From contig NZ_JONK01000016.1 of NCBI RefSeq assembly GCF_000711885.1, positions 51,307 to 115,306 on the forward strand: DNA of 64,000 nucleotides, read 5' to 3'. Below, piece by piece: positions 1 to 10,631 of this stretch (the stretch's first letter is position 1; the number at the start of each line of letters is the position of its first letter). This stretch comes from Chromobacterium haemolyticum DSM 19808 (GTDB lineage: Bacteria > Pseudomonadota > Gammaproteobacteria > Burkholderiales > Chromobacteriaceae). A model generated the notes under the pieces. The model saw only the letters and a list, made by a program, of their open reading frames with translations, searched no databases and was not told the DNA's origin. Position numbers and translations under genes: made by a program.

Positions 1-172
1 GCCAATCGAAGTTGGCGACATGCCCCTTGCCGTCCAGATTGATAGACAAGCGCCCGCTGACCGCGAACGGTTGGTCCGCGGACTGCGTCGCGGAGGGCAT
101 GAACACCGCATCCCTCGTCGCGCAGCCTGTCACAACAAGAGACAAAGCCAGAATCAGACCGCCCCACCTCAT
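1..172 (-). CDS. lolB: Outer-membrane lipoprotein LolB, 5' part only
   Basis: The start of a lipoprotein gene that runs off the left edge of the window; about 57 N-terminal residues are visible. They show a short hydrophobic signal peptide ending in a lipobox (VVTGC, Cys at about residue 18), followed by a FAVSGRLSINLDG stretch typical of the first beta strands of LolB. LolB receives lipoproteins from the carrier LolA and inserts them into the inner leaflet of the outer membrane. Its ATG overlaps the TGA stop of the upstream TPR gene (TGATG), so the two are probably translationally coupled. The assignment rests on the N-terminus and on the neighbourhood (a TPR lipoprotein gene next to lolB is common in Betaproteobacteria). 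Confidence 0.8.
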   Translation of the reverse strand, partial: MRWGGLILALSLVVTGCATRDAVFMPSATQSADQPFAVSGRLSINLDGKGHVANFDW

Positions 173-1929
173 CAATGCGCCCCCAGACGGCGCATGGTAT
201 CGCGCAGCACGTCATGTTCCGGGCTAGCCTCCAGCGCCTTGTTCCACACCGCCAGCGCCTCCTCTTTCTTGCCCAGCTTCCATAGCACTTCGCCCAGATG
301 GGCCGCCAGCTCCGCGTCCGGCAACAAGGCGTAGGCCTTCTGCAGCGTTTTCAAAGCCGCGTCCAGGCGGCCCAGCTTGTATTGCGCCCAACCCAGGCTG
401 TCCAGAATGGTGGGGTTGTCCGGCTCGCTCTTCAGCGCCTTCTCGATATAGCCGAGCGCCTCCTGATGCCGGTTGGTGCGGTTGGTCAGGGTATACCCCA
501 GCGCGTTGAGCGCTTGAGCGTCACCCGGCTTTTCCTTCAGTACTTGCTTGAGATCCCGCTCCGCGTTGCCGACATTGCCCAGGCTGTCCGACACCAGCGC
601 CCGCTCGTACAACAGCTCCGGCGCCTTGGGCATGCGCAGCAGCGCCTTGCTCAACAAATCGTGAGCCTTGCCCGGCTGCTTAGCCTCGCGCGCCAATTGC
701 GACTGCAGCAAAGCCAAGGTGATTTTCTCCTGGTCGTTGCCGCCCAAGGGCGCGAGACGCGCCAGGGCCAGTTCCAGCTTGCCGTCGCCCGCCTCCATCA
801 CCGCCAGCCGGCCTTGCGCCGGCAGGAATTGCGGCCCGGCGCCCACCATCTCGTACCAGCCCTTGGCCGCGCCGACGTCCTGGCGCTCCTCTGCGATCTG
901 CCCCAGGGTGTAACGAATGAAATTAGTCTCCGGATGACCGGCTGCCAGCGCTTGGCGCAAATGCCGCTCCGCAGCAGACAGATCGCGCATCTGGTAAGCC
1001 ATCAAGCCGGAAGCGTAGAGCAGGTCCGGATTATTGGGATTGCCGGGCAGGAGTTGATCGAAAGCCTGGCGCGCCTCGGCGAAGCGCTTGGCGCCCACCA
1101 GCAAGCGCGGCTTGGCCAGCTTCAGCTCCAGGCCGGCGTTCGGCCGCCGCGCCAACTCTCGCTGCAGAAAGTCGATCGCCTGATCCAACTGCTCACGGCG
1201 AAGCCGGTCGACTTGCCAGGCTACCGGCAAATCCCAGGCGGGCGCGATCTGAGCCAGCCTGTCGAACTCGCGATTCATGGTAGCCTGATCGCCGGCTTCG
1301 GCCGCCACGGCCAAGAGCGCGAAGCGGGCCTCGGCCAGGTCCGGATAACGGGAGGCGAACTGCTTGACCAAGTCGTAAGCGGCCTGTTTGTCGCTCTGAC
1401 GCGAGGTCAGCCTCGCCAATTGGACGAAGATGGCCGGCGCCCGTTCCGGCTCTTTCTGCAGCAACGCCTCGATCAGCGGCTTGCTTTCCGCCAGTTTGCC
1501 GGCGCGCAGCAGGGTGATGAACAACTGCTCTCTCGCCGGCACCGAATCCGGCGCCAGCTCCATCCACAGGGTCAAGGCTTCCGAGGTTTCCTTAAGCAGC
1601 CCTGCGAACATAGAAAACTCGGCGGCTCGTTGCGCCAGCCGCGGATCCCGCGTTTGTCGCGCCAGTTCCAGATAGGTCACGGCGGACGCACCCACCGAGC
1701 CGCGCTGGGCGGCGATTTCGCCAGCCACCACGCCATAGAGAATTTCCGGCGTCAGCTCCGCCTTGGGCAGTTGGCTTTCGTCCTCTTTCTGCGTTATCGC
1801 CGCCTCGTCGCCGGCCGGTTTACCGGCATCGACCGGCTTTGCCGCGCCCGGGTGCTTGAAATTGGCGCATGCCGACAGCAGCGCGACCATCAGCAAAGGG
1901 AGTGTTTTTTTCAGCCGTTGCATTCGCAT
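172..1929 (-). CDS. TPR-repeat lipoprotein
   Basis: A 585-residue protein with a lipoprotein signal (hydrophobic stretch, then LLSAC, Cys at about 21). Tandem tetratricopeptide repeats fill most of the rest, clearest in the C-terminal half (for example the ALNALGYTL and TILDSLGWAQYKLG helices at about 470-520). Proteins of this kind sit beside lolB in many Betaproteobacteria and are thought to act as envelope scaffold proteins; the exact role is not known. A second in-frame ATG lies two codons inside the first and neither has a strong ribosome-binding site, so the start is uncertain by 2 codons. It is divergent from mutM. Confidence 0.8.
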   Translation of the reverse strand: MRMQRLKKTLPLLMVALLSACANFKHPGAAKPVDAGKPAGDEAAITQKEDESQLPKAELTPEILYGVVAGEIAAQRGSVGASAVTYLELARQTRDPRLAQRAAEFSMFAGLLKETSEALTLWMELAPDSVPAREQLFITLLRAGKLAESKPLIEALLQKEPERAPAIFVQLARLTSRQSDKQAAYDLVKQFASRYPDLAEARFALLAVAAEAGDQATMNREFDRLAQIAPAWDLPVAWQVDRLRREQLDQAIDFLQRELARRPNAGLELKLAKPRLLVGAKRFAEARQAFDQLLPGNPNNPDLLYASGLMAYQMRDLSAAERHLRQALAAGHPETNFIRYTLGQIAEERQDVGAAKGWYEMVGAGPQFLPAQGRLAVMEAGDGKLELALARLAPLGGNDQEKITLALLQSQLAREAKQPGKAHDLLSKALLRMPKAPELLYERALVSDSLGNVGNAERDLKQVLKEKPGDAQALNALGYTLTNRTNRHQEALGYIEKALKSEPDNPTILDSLGWAQYKLGRLDAALKTLQKAYALLPDAELAAHLGEVLWKLGKKEEALAVWNKALEASPEHDVLRDTMRRLGAH

Positions 1930-2006
1930 GGAGTCAGAGACCTGCTTATAAACCTATGAATGCGTAGAATAGCATGACCTGTTTTTATCTTCGCGCCATT
2001 CTACCC

Positions 2007-2822
2007 ATGCCTGAACTGCCAGAAGTCGAAACCACCCGCCGCGGGATTCTGCCCCATCTATTGAACGCCAAACTGGATGGCGCCGTGGTCCGCCACGCCG
2101 GCCTGCGCTGGCCGGTGCCGCCGGAGCTGCATGCCACCCTGCGCGGGCTGACGATACGTTCCGTCGACCGCCGCGCCAAATATCTGCTGCTGGGCACCGA
2201 CGCCGGCACCCTGATCATCCATCTGGGCATGTCCGGCAGCCTGCGTTTCCTGCCTGCGGACACTCCGCCGGAGAAACACGACCACGTCGATCTGCTGTTG
2301 GGCTCCAATGTGCTGCGCTACCGCGATCCGCGCCGCTTCGGCGCGGTGCTGTGGCATGTCGGCGCCATCGAGCACCACCCCTTGCTGCAAGCGCTGGGGC
2401 CCGAGCCGCTGTCCGACGGCTTTGACGGCGACACGCTGATCCGGGCCGCGCAACGCCGCGGCAGCGCGGTCAAGCTGATGCTGATGGACAACCACGTGGT
2501 GGTCGGAGTCGGCAACATCTACGCCAACGAAGCGCTGTTTCACGCAGGCATCCATCCCGCACGCGCAGCCAACACGGTGCGCGACGGCGAATACCGTCGG
2601 CTGGCCGAGGAAATCCGCGGCGTGCTGAACCGCGCCATACAGGCCGGAGGCAGCACGCTGCGCGACTTCGTGCACAGTGACGGCAAGCCCGGCTATTTCC
2701 AGCAAACTTATATGGTGTACGGCCGGCAGGACCAGCCCTGCCGACAATGCGGCACGCCGATCCGGCATTTGCGCCAGGGCCAACGCAGTTCCTACTATTG
2801 TCCGCTATGCCAGCCATGCTAG
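2007..2822 (+). CDS. mutM: Formamidopyrimidine-DNA glycosylase (MutM/Fpg)
   Basis: A base-excision repair enzyme that removes 8-oxoguanine and other oxidised purines and nicks the AP site. The mature N-terminus PELPEVE carries the catalytic Pro and Glu, which fixes the start at the ATG at 2007 rather than at an upstream in-frame ATG at 1974. The C-terminus has the family's zinc finger (C-x2-C-x16-C-x2-C, about residues 246-269). At 271 residues it has the normal family length. The next gene, an acyltransferase, starts about 90 bp downstream on the same strand. Confidence 0.97.
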   Translation: MPELPEVETTRRGILPHLLNAKLDGAVVRHAGLRWPVPPELHATLRGLTIRSVDRRAKYLLLGTDAGTLIIHLGMSGSLRFLPADTPPEKHDHVDLLLGSNVLRYRDPRRFGAVLWHVGAIEHHPLLQALGPEPLSDGFDGDTLIRAAQRRGSAVKLMLMDNHVVVGVGNIYANEALFHAGIHPARAANTVRDGEYRRLAEEIRGVLNRAIQAGGSTLRDFVHSDGKPGYFQQTYMVYGRQDQPCRQCGTPIRHLRQGQRSSYYCPLCQPC

Positions 2823-2910
2823 AGTTACGGCCTCAACCTTGCGTACCGAGCCTCAAAGCATCTTGAAGTCAACCGCCACAACCTCTTCGCTCACCCGGAT
2901 AGGACGCATC

Positions 2911-3684
2911 GTGCGCCTGTTCGGCCACTTGGCCATCGGTGTCTTCATCCTGGCCACTCGTTATTCTCGGCTAGCCCACGCCGAACGCGCCGTCGTCACC
3001 CGGCGCTGGGCCGCCCACGCGCTGAAAATTCTGGGCATCAGCGTGCGGATCAACGGCGTCAATCCCGGCTTTTACCCGCCCAACACCTTGCTGGTGGCCA
3101 ACCACATTTCCTGGCTGGACATCTTCGTGCTCAATAGCTGCACAGTGTCCCGCTTCGTCGCCAAACGAGAGATTCGCTCCTGGCCGGTGCTGGGCTGGCT
3201 GGCGCACCTGGGCGGCACTCTGTTCATCGATCGCAGCAAGCGCAAGGACGCCAGCCGCGTCTACAAGGCGTTGGCGCATGCGATGGAGCACGGCGCGTGC
3301 ATGGCGGTGTTTCCCGAGTCCACCACCTCGGACGGCCTGAATCTCCTGCCGTTCAAGGCCTCGTTGTTCGAAGCCGCCTTGCTGTCGCGCGGCACCGTGC
3401 AGCCGGTGGGCTTGCGCTATTACGGCGCGGACGGACAACAAACGCTGGAGCCCGCCTTTATCGGCGATCTGACTTTTCTGCAAAGCGTGCGCAAAGTGCT
3501 GGCGATGCCGGCGATGGAGGTGGAAGTCAGCTACGGCCAGCCGCTGAAAGCCTGGGAAAACGGACTGGAAACCCGCTTTGCGCTGGCAGAGCGGGCACAG
3601 CAGGAAGTGGCGCGCGCGCTGCGTCTGAGCCCGCCCCCGGCCACGGAGAGCGTGCCGGAGCCGGACACGGCACGACAGGTTTAA
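2911..3684 (+). CDS. PlsC-family lysophospholipid acyltransferase
   Basis: A 257-residue acyltransferase with the catalytic HX4D motif (NHISWLD, about residues 59-65) and the acceptor-binding block FPESTTSDG (about 131-139), where FPEGTR is the common form. An N-terminal hydrophobic segment suggests membrane association. The family acylates 1-acylglycerol-3-phosphate or related lysolipids; this subgroup resembles OlsA/NlaB-type enzymes as much as PlsC itself, so the acceptor is not certain. I chose the GTG at 2911 because AGGA stands 6 nt upstream; the open frame extends back into mutM. Its TAA stop codon is one copy of the target duplication of the mobile element that follows. Confidence 0.85.
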   Translation: MRLFGHLAIGVFILATRYSRLAHAERAVVTRRWAAHALKILGISVRINGVNPGFYPPNTLLVANHISWLDIFVLNSCTVSRFVAKREIRSWPVLGWLAHLGGTLFIDRSKRKDASRVYKALAHAMEHGACMAVFPESTTSDGLNLLPFKASLFEAALLSRGTVQPVGLRYYGADGQQTLEPAFIGDLTFLQSVRKVLAMPAMEVEVSYGQPLKAWENGLETRFALAERAQQEVARALRLSPPPATESVPEPDTARQV

Positions 3685-3827
3685 GAACCTGTTTACGATC
3701 TGCTCCGCGTCGTGAAACGTGGCTCGGTGAGTGCACCTTCAAAATGCTCATGTACCGTGTGTACACTCCGCTTTTTCAGCCGTTTTCGCCTTGCCTCGCC
3801 CTTGCTCGCGAGATCGTAAACAGCTTC
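3685..3827 (+). mobile_element. MITE-like element, copy A
   Basis: A 143-bp non-coding element. The left end GAACCTGTTTACGATCT and the right end AGATCGTAAACAGCTTC form a 17-bp terminal inverted repeat with one mismatch. It is flanked by TAA on both sides (3682-3684 and 3828-3830). The left 17 bp are identical to the left end of the IS at 63681. The left TAA is the stop codon of the acyltransferase gene, so the insertion did not change that protein. Related copies lie at 19793, 40847 and 56566. Confidence 0.85.
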
Positions 3828-3857
3828 TAAATATCTGAGCAAAACCTCTTCAACGCA

Positions 3858-3881
3858 AAGCCCCCGTCAGGGGGCTTTTCT
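3858..3881. terminator. Bidirectional intrinsic terminator
   Basis: AAGCCCCC and GGGGGCTT form an 8-bp GC-rich stem with a 4-nt loop. A runs on the left and T runs on the right let it serve both the acyltransferase (+) and ape1 (-). Confidence 0.85.
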
Positions 3882-3901
3882 TAATCCATCGCCGGCCACG
3901 C

Positions 3902-5052
<1,151 letters not shown>

Positions 5053-5056
<4 letters not shown>

Positions 5057-6090
5057 TCAAACCTCAATTCTGCCAACACGCGCCGCGCCAGCAATACCTG
5101 GCCCTGGCGAGTGAAATGAATGCCATCGGCGGTGCGTACCGCCACTTCGCCCTGATCGGGCAGCGTCATGAACTTGGTGAACGCCTCGTCCACGCTCCCC
5201 AGGGCTTCGCGGGTGGACAAATAACGCTGGCCTGCGCCTTCAACTTCCTCCCGGAAGATGCCGTTGATGTAATGCACCCCGCGATTGAGCTTGTCCTTGC
5301 CCATGTTCGGCGCGCCCAACCACAGCAGTTGCGTCCGGTGCTTGCGAGCCGAAGCCAGGATGGCGCGGATGCGCTCGCGGTAGCGCTGCTCCCACTCCTC
5401 GGAGGCAAAGCGGATGTAGCGGCTGCCGCCCACCATGTCCCAAGTATCGTTGGCGCCCAAGAAAACCACCACGAGGCCGGTGTCCGGATTCGCCGCCAAC
5501 TGTCGTTCTATCGTATCCGGCCAATTGAAAAAGTCGGGATAGGTCAGCCCCGTGCTCTGCTTGCTGAGGTCCAGCGCCTTGATCTGGTGCAGCTTGAACA
5601 AGGGCCGCAGCAAATGCGGCGCCACCCCCTGCATCATGGAATCGCCGGCCAGCAACACCTTGCTCCCCGGCCGCAGCAAGATGCGGGGATCTTTGGCCGC
5701 CGCTTGCGGCGGCGGAGCCGACGGCGACGGCAATGGCTGCAGCGGGCGCGCGCTGGGCACTACCGCCGTTGTCCGCGCCGCGGCGGGCTCCGCCGGCGCC
5801 GCTTCCGGCGACAAAGCCGGTCGCAGGCAGCAGGCGTTGAAATAGGCGATCATCTCGTCGTCCCACCGATCCAGCCTGGTCAACAGCCCTCGGCTCTGAT
5901 CCCGGAACTCCCGCCCCAACTCCGCTCCTAGACGCCAGACGCTCAACTCGGACAAGGCCTCCAGCTGGCTGGGGCGGTGAAAGGTCTGCCGCCAATAGGC
6001 GTTGATTGAGGTCTGCTCAATCCAGCACAGCAGCAACATGCTGCTGCCGAGGATGGCCAGGGCCTGACGGATGGCGGAACGGGCGATCAT
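5053..6090 (-). CDS. patB: Peptidoglycan O-acetyltransferase PatB-like (DUF459/SGNH)
   Basis: A 345-residue protein with an N-terminal membrane anchor (about residues 8-24), a Pro/Ala-rich linker (about 95-135) and an SGNH domain. The SGNH blocks are clear: GDSMMQ (nucleophile Ser, about 147), the Asn-containing block FLGAND, and the C-terminal DGIHFT (catalytic Asp and His). In Neisseria, PatB transfers acetyl groups delivered by PatA onto MurNAc in the periplasm. The position between a MBOAT gene and an Ape1-like gene with overlapping ORFs is what distinguishes it from other DUF459 proteins. Confidence 0.78.
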
Positions 6091-6158
6091 TTGACGCTTG
6101 CCTCAATGCGGTAAGAAACGAAAAGCGCGACAGCGGAGATGCCATCGCGCCGATACGG

Positions 6159-7559
6159 CTAAAACTGGTAATAAATAAAGCCCGGAATGCCCGGCGGCGA
6201 CACCACGATGATCAGCAAGGCGCAGCCGGCCAGCAAGCTGGGCTTGCCCCACCACGGCAGGCGGCCCAATTGGGCGATGCCGCGTTCGCAAGCCGCGCCC
6301 AGATAGGGCAGCGCGGCAAACGCCGCGGCGCTCAGCGCCAGGAAGCCCGGCGCGTTCAGCGTCAGTTCCTGATCGGTGCCGGCCATGGCTTCCAAGAAAC
6401 TCCAGGCGTCTTCCAGCGACGCGGCGCGGAAAAACACCCAGGCCAGACAAACGTAATGGAAGGTCAGTAGGCGCGCCAGCCAGGTCAGCCGCCGCGACAC
6501 AGCCTCCTTGCCAAGCAGCTTGTCTCCCAGATTCAAACCCACCACGCCCAAACCGTGCATGCCGCCCCACGCCAGGTATTTCAGGCTGGCGCCGTGCCAC
6601 AGGCCGGACAACACCATGGCAAGCAGTAAATTGAGCTGGGCGCGGGCAAAGCCCAGCCTGTTGCCGCCCAAGGGAATATAGATGTAATCGCGAATCCAAC
6701 TGGACAGCGACATATGCCAGCGCCGCCAGAAATCGCGTAGATTGTGGGCCAGATACGGCGCGTCGAAATTGCGTGGCAACTGGATGCCCAGCAACAACGC
6801 CAAGGCGGTGACCAGATCGGTATAGCCGGAGAAATCCAGATAGATCTGGAAGGCGTAGGCGTAGAACGCCGCCCAGACCTCCAGCGCGTGGTAGGTTTCC
6901 GGCGCGCTGAACACCGGGTCCACCCAGGCGCTGGCCAGCCAGCCGGCCAGCCACAGTTTTTTGGCCAGGGCCAGCACGATCAGCCCCAACGCGCGGTCCA
7001 GTTGCAAGATGTGGCGGCGTTCGCCGCTGCGCAACTGCTCCAGCAGACCGGTGGCCCGGCAGATAGGCCCGGCCAACAAAGTGGGGAAGAAAGCCAGGAA
7101 CAGCCCCAGTTCCCTGGCCCGGGCGAAACGCAACTCGCCGCGGTACAAGGACACCAGATAACTGACCGATTGAAAAGTGTAAAAGGAGATGCCCACCGGC
7201 ATCAGGAAATCCACCGCCGGCAATATCGCCGCAATACCCAGCGCATGCAAAGCCGCTTGCGCGCTTTCACGGAAGAAGTCGAAATATTTGAATACCGCCA
7301 GATTGCCCACCGCCATCAGCAGCCCCATGCGCAACCAGCGCTTGGGACGGACGGAATCAAGCATCCGCGACGATATCAGGGTCAATAACAGGGTATAAAC
7401 GGCCAGAATCAGCGCAAAACGCCAATCTAGCTTGGCATAAAAGGCGTAACTGCCCAATAACAGCAAACCATTCTGCCAATCCGTGCGCTTGCGGCACAGC
7501 CAATACAGGGCGAAAAAGGCGAGGAATGCCAGTGCGAACTCAATCGAAAGGTAACTCAT
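6159..7559 (-). CDS. patA: MBOAT acyltransferase, PatA-like
   Basis: A 466-residue polytopic membrane protein of the membrane-bound O-acyltransferase family, with many hydrophobic helices. The family signature around the catalytic His is present (GLWHGASLKYLAWGGMHG, about residues 310-327). PatA moves acetyl groups from the cytoplasm across the inner membrane for PatB; AlgI is the closest alternative, but no alginate genes are nearby. The start is the ATG before SYLSIEF. Unusually, it has no Shine-Dalgarno sequence: the bases just upstream are a hairpin and a T-run. Confidence 0.82.
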   Translation of the reverse strand: MSYLSIEFALAFLAFFALYWLCRKRTDWQNGLLLLGSYAFYAKLDWRFALILAVYTLLLTLISSRMLDSVRPKRWLRMGLLMAVGNLAVFKYFDFFRESAQAALHALGIAAILPAVDFLMPVGISFYTFQSVSYLVSLYRGELRFARARELGLFLAFFPTLLAGPICRATGLLEQLRSGERRHILQLDRALGLIVLALAKKLWLAGWLASAWVDPVFSAPETYHALEVWAAFYAYAFQIYLDFSGYTDLVTALALLLGIQLPRNFDAPYLAHNLRDFWRRWHMSLSSWIRDYIYIPLGGNRLGFARAQLNLLLAMVLSGLWHGASLKYLAWGGMHGLGVVGLNLGDKLLGKEAVSRRLTWLARLLTFHYVCLAWVFFRAASLEDAWSFLEAMAGTDQELTLNAPGFLALSAAAFAALPYLGAACERGIAQLGRLPWWGKPSLLAGCALLIIVVSPPGIPGFIYYQF

Positions 7560-7564
7560 ACAAA

Positions 7565-7588
7565 TAAAAAACGGCTCTGGCAAGAGCC
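7565..7588 (-). terminator. Hairpin and T-run abutting the patA start codon
   Basis: On the minus strand GGCTCT and AGAGCC form a 6-bp stem with a TGCC loop, followed by GTTTTTTATTTG and, almost at once, the patA ATG. It has the form of an intrinsic terminator for apaH, but it leaves no space for a ribosome-binding site for patA. Confidence 0.7.
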
Positions 7589-7664
7589 GAGATTATGACA
7601 GCCATAGGGCCCGGCTGACTATGGCTTGCCAATATTTTATTTACAGCGCCGCCGCCAATATTCT

Positions 7665-8486
7665 TTACGCGGTTATTTCGCGATATGCGGAACACGGCAA
7701 GGAAAATAAAGCTTGGTCGCCCAAACGCATCGCGGTCAGGCTGCCGCCCCACAAACAACCGGAGTCGATAGCCGCCACATCGTCGGTGATATGCACGCCC
7801 AGCGCAGACCAATGGCCGCAGATAATGGGCATCTCGCCTTGCCAGCGTCCCGGCGCCTCGAACCAGGGCGTCAGGCCGGCCGGTGCGTTCTCCAGCTCGC
7901 CCTTATAATTAAGATCGATCTCTCCGTCGCGGTTCAAGAAACGCATCCGGGTCATCGCGTTGACGATCACGCGCAAACGGTCCGAACCGCGCAGCTCCTC
8001 GTTCCAGCGCGTCGGCCGGTTGCCGTACAAACGCGACAGGAATTCACGATGCCTGGGACCGGACAGCCCGGCTTCCACTTCCTCCGCCAGGTCCAGCGCG
8101 CGATCTATGCTCCACTCCGGCAGCAGCCCAGCGTGCACCATCGCGTAGCCCTGGCCGGCTATCATCATTGGCTGACAGCGCAGCCAATCCAGCAGGACCT
8201 TGCCATCGGCGGCGTTGAGGATGTCCAGCACCGTATCGCTGCGGTGCAGTTTGCCGAAGCCCTCGGACACCGCCAGCAAATGCAGATCGTGGTTGCCCAA
8301 CACGATCTCGACATGATCCTGATGCTGGAACACCCAGCGCAGGACTTCCAGCGACTGCGGCCCGCGATTGACCAAATCTCCCGTCAACCACAAAGTATCC
8401 TTGCCGGGATTGAAATCGATTTGCCGCAGCAACTGCTGAAACGGCTGGAAACACCCTTGAATGTCGCCAATAGCGTAGATGGCCAT
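7665..8486 (-). CDS. apaH: Diadenosine tetraphosphatase ApaH
   Basis: Hydrolyses Ap4A symmetrically to two ADP and also decaps NpnN-RNA. It is a 273-residue calcineurin-type phosphoesterase with the expected metal motifs GDIQG (about 6-10), GDLVNRG (about 35-41) and GNHD (about 63-66). The start is the ATG at 8486 (MAIYAIGD), preceded by GGGG; an in-frame ATG 18 codons upstream would add a tail not typical of ApaH. Ape1, patB and patA follow on the same strand after the 7565-7588 hairpin. Confidence 0.95.
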   Translation of the reverse strand: MAIYAIGDIQGCFQPFQQLLRQIDFNPGKDTLWLTGDLVNRGPQSLEVLRWVFQHQDHVEIVLGNHDLHLLAVSEGFGKLHRSDTVLDILNAADGKVLLDWLRCQPMMIAGQGYAMVHAGLLPEWSIDRALDLAEEVEAGLSGPRHREFLSRLYGNRPTRWNEELRGSDRLRVIVNAMTRMRFLNRDGEIDLNYKGELENAPAGLTPWFEAPGRWQGEMPIICGHWSALGVHITDDVAAIDSGCLWGGSLTAMRLGDQALFSLPCSAYREITA

Positions 8487-8615
8487 ATGCACCCCATAAG
8501 TGGCGGATCGATCTGAGATGTCATCCGCGGATAGCGCCATGATACCGCATGCTACAATGCACTGGCTGAGTTACCGATTTACTGCGCCCTGCCGGGCCCC
8601 TTCCCCCATACCGCC

Positions 8616-10631
8616 ATGTCCGCTCCCTTGCTCAATCCGCCGCAACGCGCGGCGATCCAGTATCTTGACGGCGCCTTGCTGGTGCTTGCCGGCGCAGGTT
8701 CCGGCAAAACCCGAGTCATCACCTTCAAGATTTCGCACCTGATCCGCGAAGGCGGCATCAATGCGCGCAATATCGCCGCCATCACCTTCACCAACAAGGC
8801 CGCGCGCGAGATGCTGGAACGGGTGGGCAAACTGATGACGCCGGCGGAAATCCGCGGCATCACCGTATCCACTTTCCACTCTCTGGGCATGCAAATGCTG
8901 CGCCAGGAAGCGCCGCACCTGGGCTATAAACCGCAATTCTCCATTCTCGACGCCTTTGACGCCGGCAAGATCATCTCCGACATTCTGAAAACCACCTCAA
9001 AGGATGAGGTGCGCAAGGTGCAGAGCCAGATCTCACTATGGAAGAACGATCTGAAAACACCGGACCAGATGCTGCTGGAGGCTCAGGGCGAATGGGAAAG
9101 CATATGCGCCACCACGTATGTGGCCTATCAAGACACTTTGAGCGCCTACCAGGCGATGGACTTCGACGACCTGATCCGCCTGCCGGTGCAACTGTTCCAG
9201 AGTAATGAAGAAGTGCTGCAGAAGTGGCAGCACAAGCTGCGCTACCTGCTGATAGACGAATACCAGGACACCAACACCTGCCAATACCAGCTGGTCAAGC
9301 TGCTGACCGGCCTGCGCGGCATGTTCACCGCGGTGGGCGACGACGACCAGTCCATCTACGCTTGGCGCGGCGCCAATATGGAAAACCTGAGGCTGCTGCA
9401 AAGCGACTTCCCCAAGCTCAAGGTCATCAAGCTGGAGCAGAACTACCGCTCCACCGCCCGGATCCTGCGCGCGGCCAACTCGGTGATCTCCAACAACCCC
9501 AAGCTGTTCGAGAAACAACTGTGGAGCGAACTGGGCCTGGGCGAACCCATCCACGTGGTTCAATGCAAGGACGAAGAGCACGAGGCTGAGACCGTGGTGC
9601 AAAGGCTGTTGGCGCATAAATTCGAATACCGCACCGAGTTCAAGGACTACGCCATCCTCTATCGCGGCAACTACCAGGCGCGCATCTTCGAACAAGCCTT
9701 GCGCAACCAACGCATTCCTTACCAGATGGCCGGCGGCCAGAGTTTTTTCGACAAGCCGGAAATCAAAGACATGCTGGCTTATATGCGCTTGATCGCCAAT
9801 CCCAACGACGACCCGGCCTTCATCCGCGCGCTGACCACGCCCAAGCGCGGCGTAGGCGCCACCACGCTGGAACGTCTGGGCGCCTGGGCCGGCGAACGCG
9901 GCAAGAGCCTGTTCGCCTGCGCCCATGAAGAGGGTTTCCGCCTGCAAGTGCAAAAAGCCCAACTCGAGCCGTTGGAACAGTTCTGCGACTTCATCGCCAA
10001 CCTGCAATACCGCGCCACCCGAGAGGACGGCGGCCCGCTGGCGATGGAGATGATGCAGGCCATAGGCTACGAAGCCTGGCTTTACGATAGCGAGGACAGC
10101 CCGCGCATCGCCGAAACCAAGTGGAAAAACATCCTGGAAATGGTGAGCTGGCTCAGCCGCAAAGGCGAGGACAGCGGCAAGAATCTGGTGGAGCTGACCC
10201 AGACCATCGCGCTGATCACCATGCTGGAAGGCCGCGAGGAAGGCGAGGTGGACGCGGTGAAGATGTCCACGCTGCACGCGTCCAAGGGCCTGGAATACCC
10301 TTACGTGTTCCTGGTAGGCACCGAGGAAGGCATCCTGCCCCACAGCGAATCGGTGGACAACGGCATGGTGGAGGAAGAGCGCCGGCTGATGTACGTCGGC
10401 ATCACCCGCGCACAGCGCATGCTGACGCTCACCTATTGCGTCAAGCGCAAACGCGCCGGCGAATGGCAGTTTGTCGAGCCGTCGCGCTTTATCTCCGAGA
10501 TCAACGGCGATGATCTGCGCCACTTCGGCAAACCCGGCGCCGAACCCATCGTCAGCAAAACCGAGGGCAAATCGCGGTTGGCCAGCCTCAGCGCCATGCT
10601 GGCCAACAAGGAGAAACCGGCGGATTCATGA
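8616..10631 (+). CDS. rep: ATP-dependent DNA helicase Rep
   Basis: A 3'-5' superfamily 1A helicase that removes protein blocks ahead of replication forks. The 671 residues match the length of E. coli Rep (673). All helicase motifs are visible: Walker A GAGSGKT (about 25-31), TFTNKAA, DEYQDTN (Walker B), GDDDQSIYAWRGA, the LEQNYRS block and TLHASKGLE/VGITRA near the C-terminus. The GDDDQSIY..WRGA sequence favours Rep over UvrD. A TACAAT box stands about 65 bp upstream of the ATG. It is divergent from apaH. Confidence 0.95.
   Translation: MSAPLLNPPQRAAIQYLDGALLVLAGAGSGKTRVITFKISHLIREGGINARNIAAITFTNKAAREMLERVGKLMTPAEIRGITVSTFHSLGMQMLRQEAPHLGYKPQFSILDAFDAGKIISDILKTTSKDEVRKVQSQISLWKNDLKTPDQMLLEAQGEWESICATTYVAYQDTLSAYQAMDFDDLIRLPVQLFQSNEEVLQKWQHKLRYLLIDEYQDTNTCQYQLVKLLTGLRGMFTAVGDDDQSIYAWRGANMENLRLLQSDFPKLKVIKLEQNYRSTARILRAANSVISNNPKLFEKQLWSELGLGEPIHVVQCKDEEHEAETVVQRLLAHKFEYRTEFKDYAILYRGNYQARIFEQALRNQRIPYQMAGGQSFFDKPEIKDMLAYMRLIANPNDDPAFIRALTTPKRGVGATTLERLGAWAGERGKSLFACAHEEGFRLQVQKAQLEPLEQFCDFIANLQYRATREDGGPLAMEMMQAIGYEAWLYDSEDSPRIAETKWKNILEMVSWLSRKGEDSGKNLVELTQTIALITMLEGREEGEVDAVKMSTLHASKGLEYPYVFLVGTEEGILPHSESVDNGMVEEERRLMYVGITRAQRMLTLTYCVKRKRAGEWQFVEPSRFISEINGDDLRHFGKPGAEPIVSKTEGKSRLASLSAMLANKEKPADS

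Noticed and set aside
9036..10523. 495-codon open frame antisense to rep
   Set aside because: A GC-rich shadow of the rep reading frame; rep shows all helicase motifs and the antisense frame has none.
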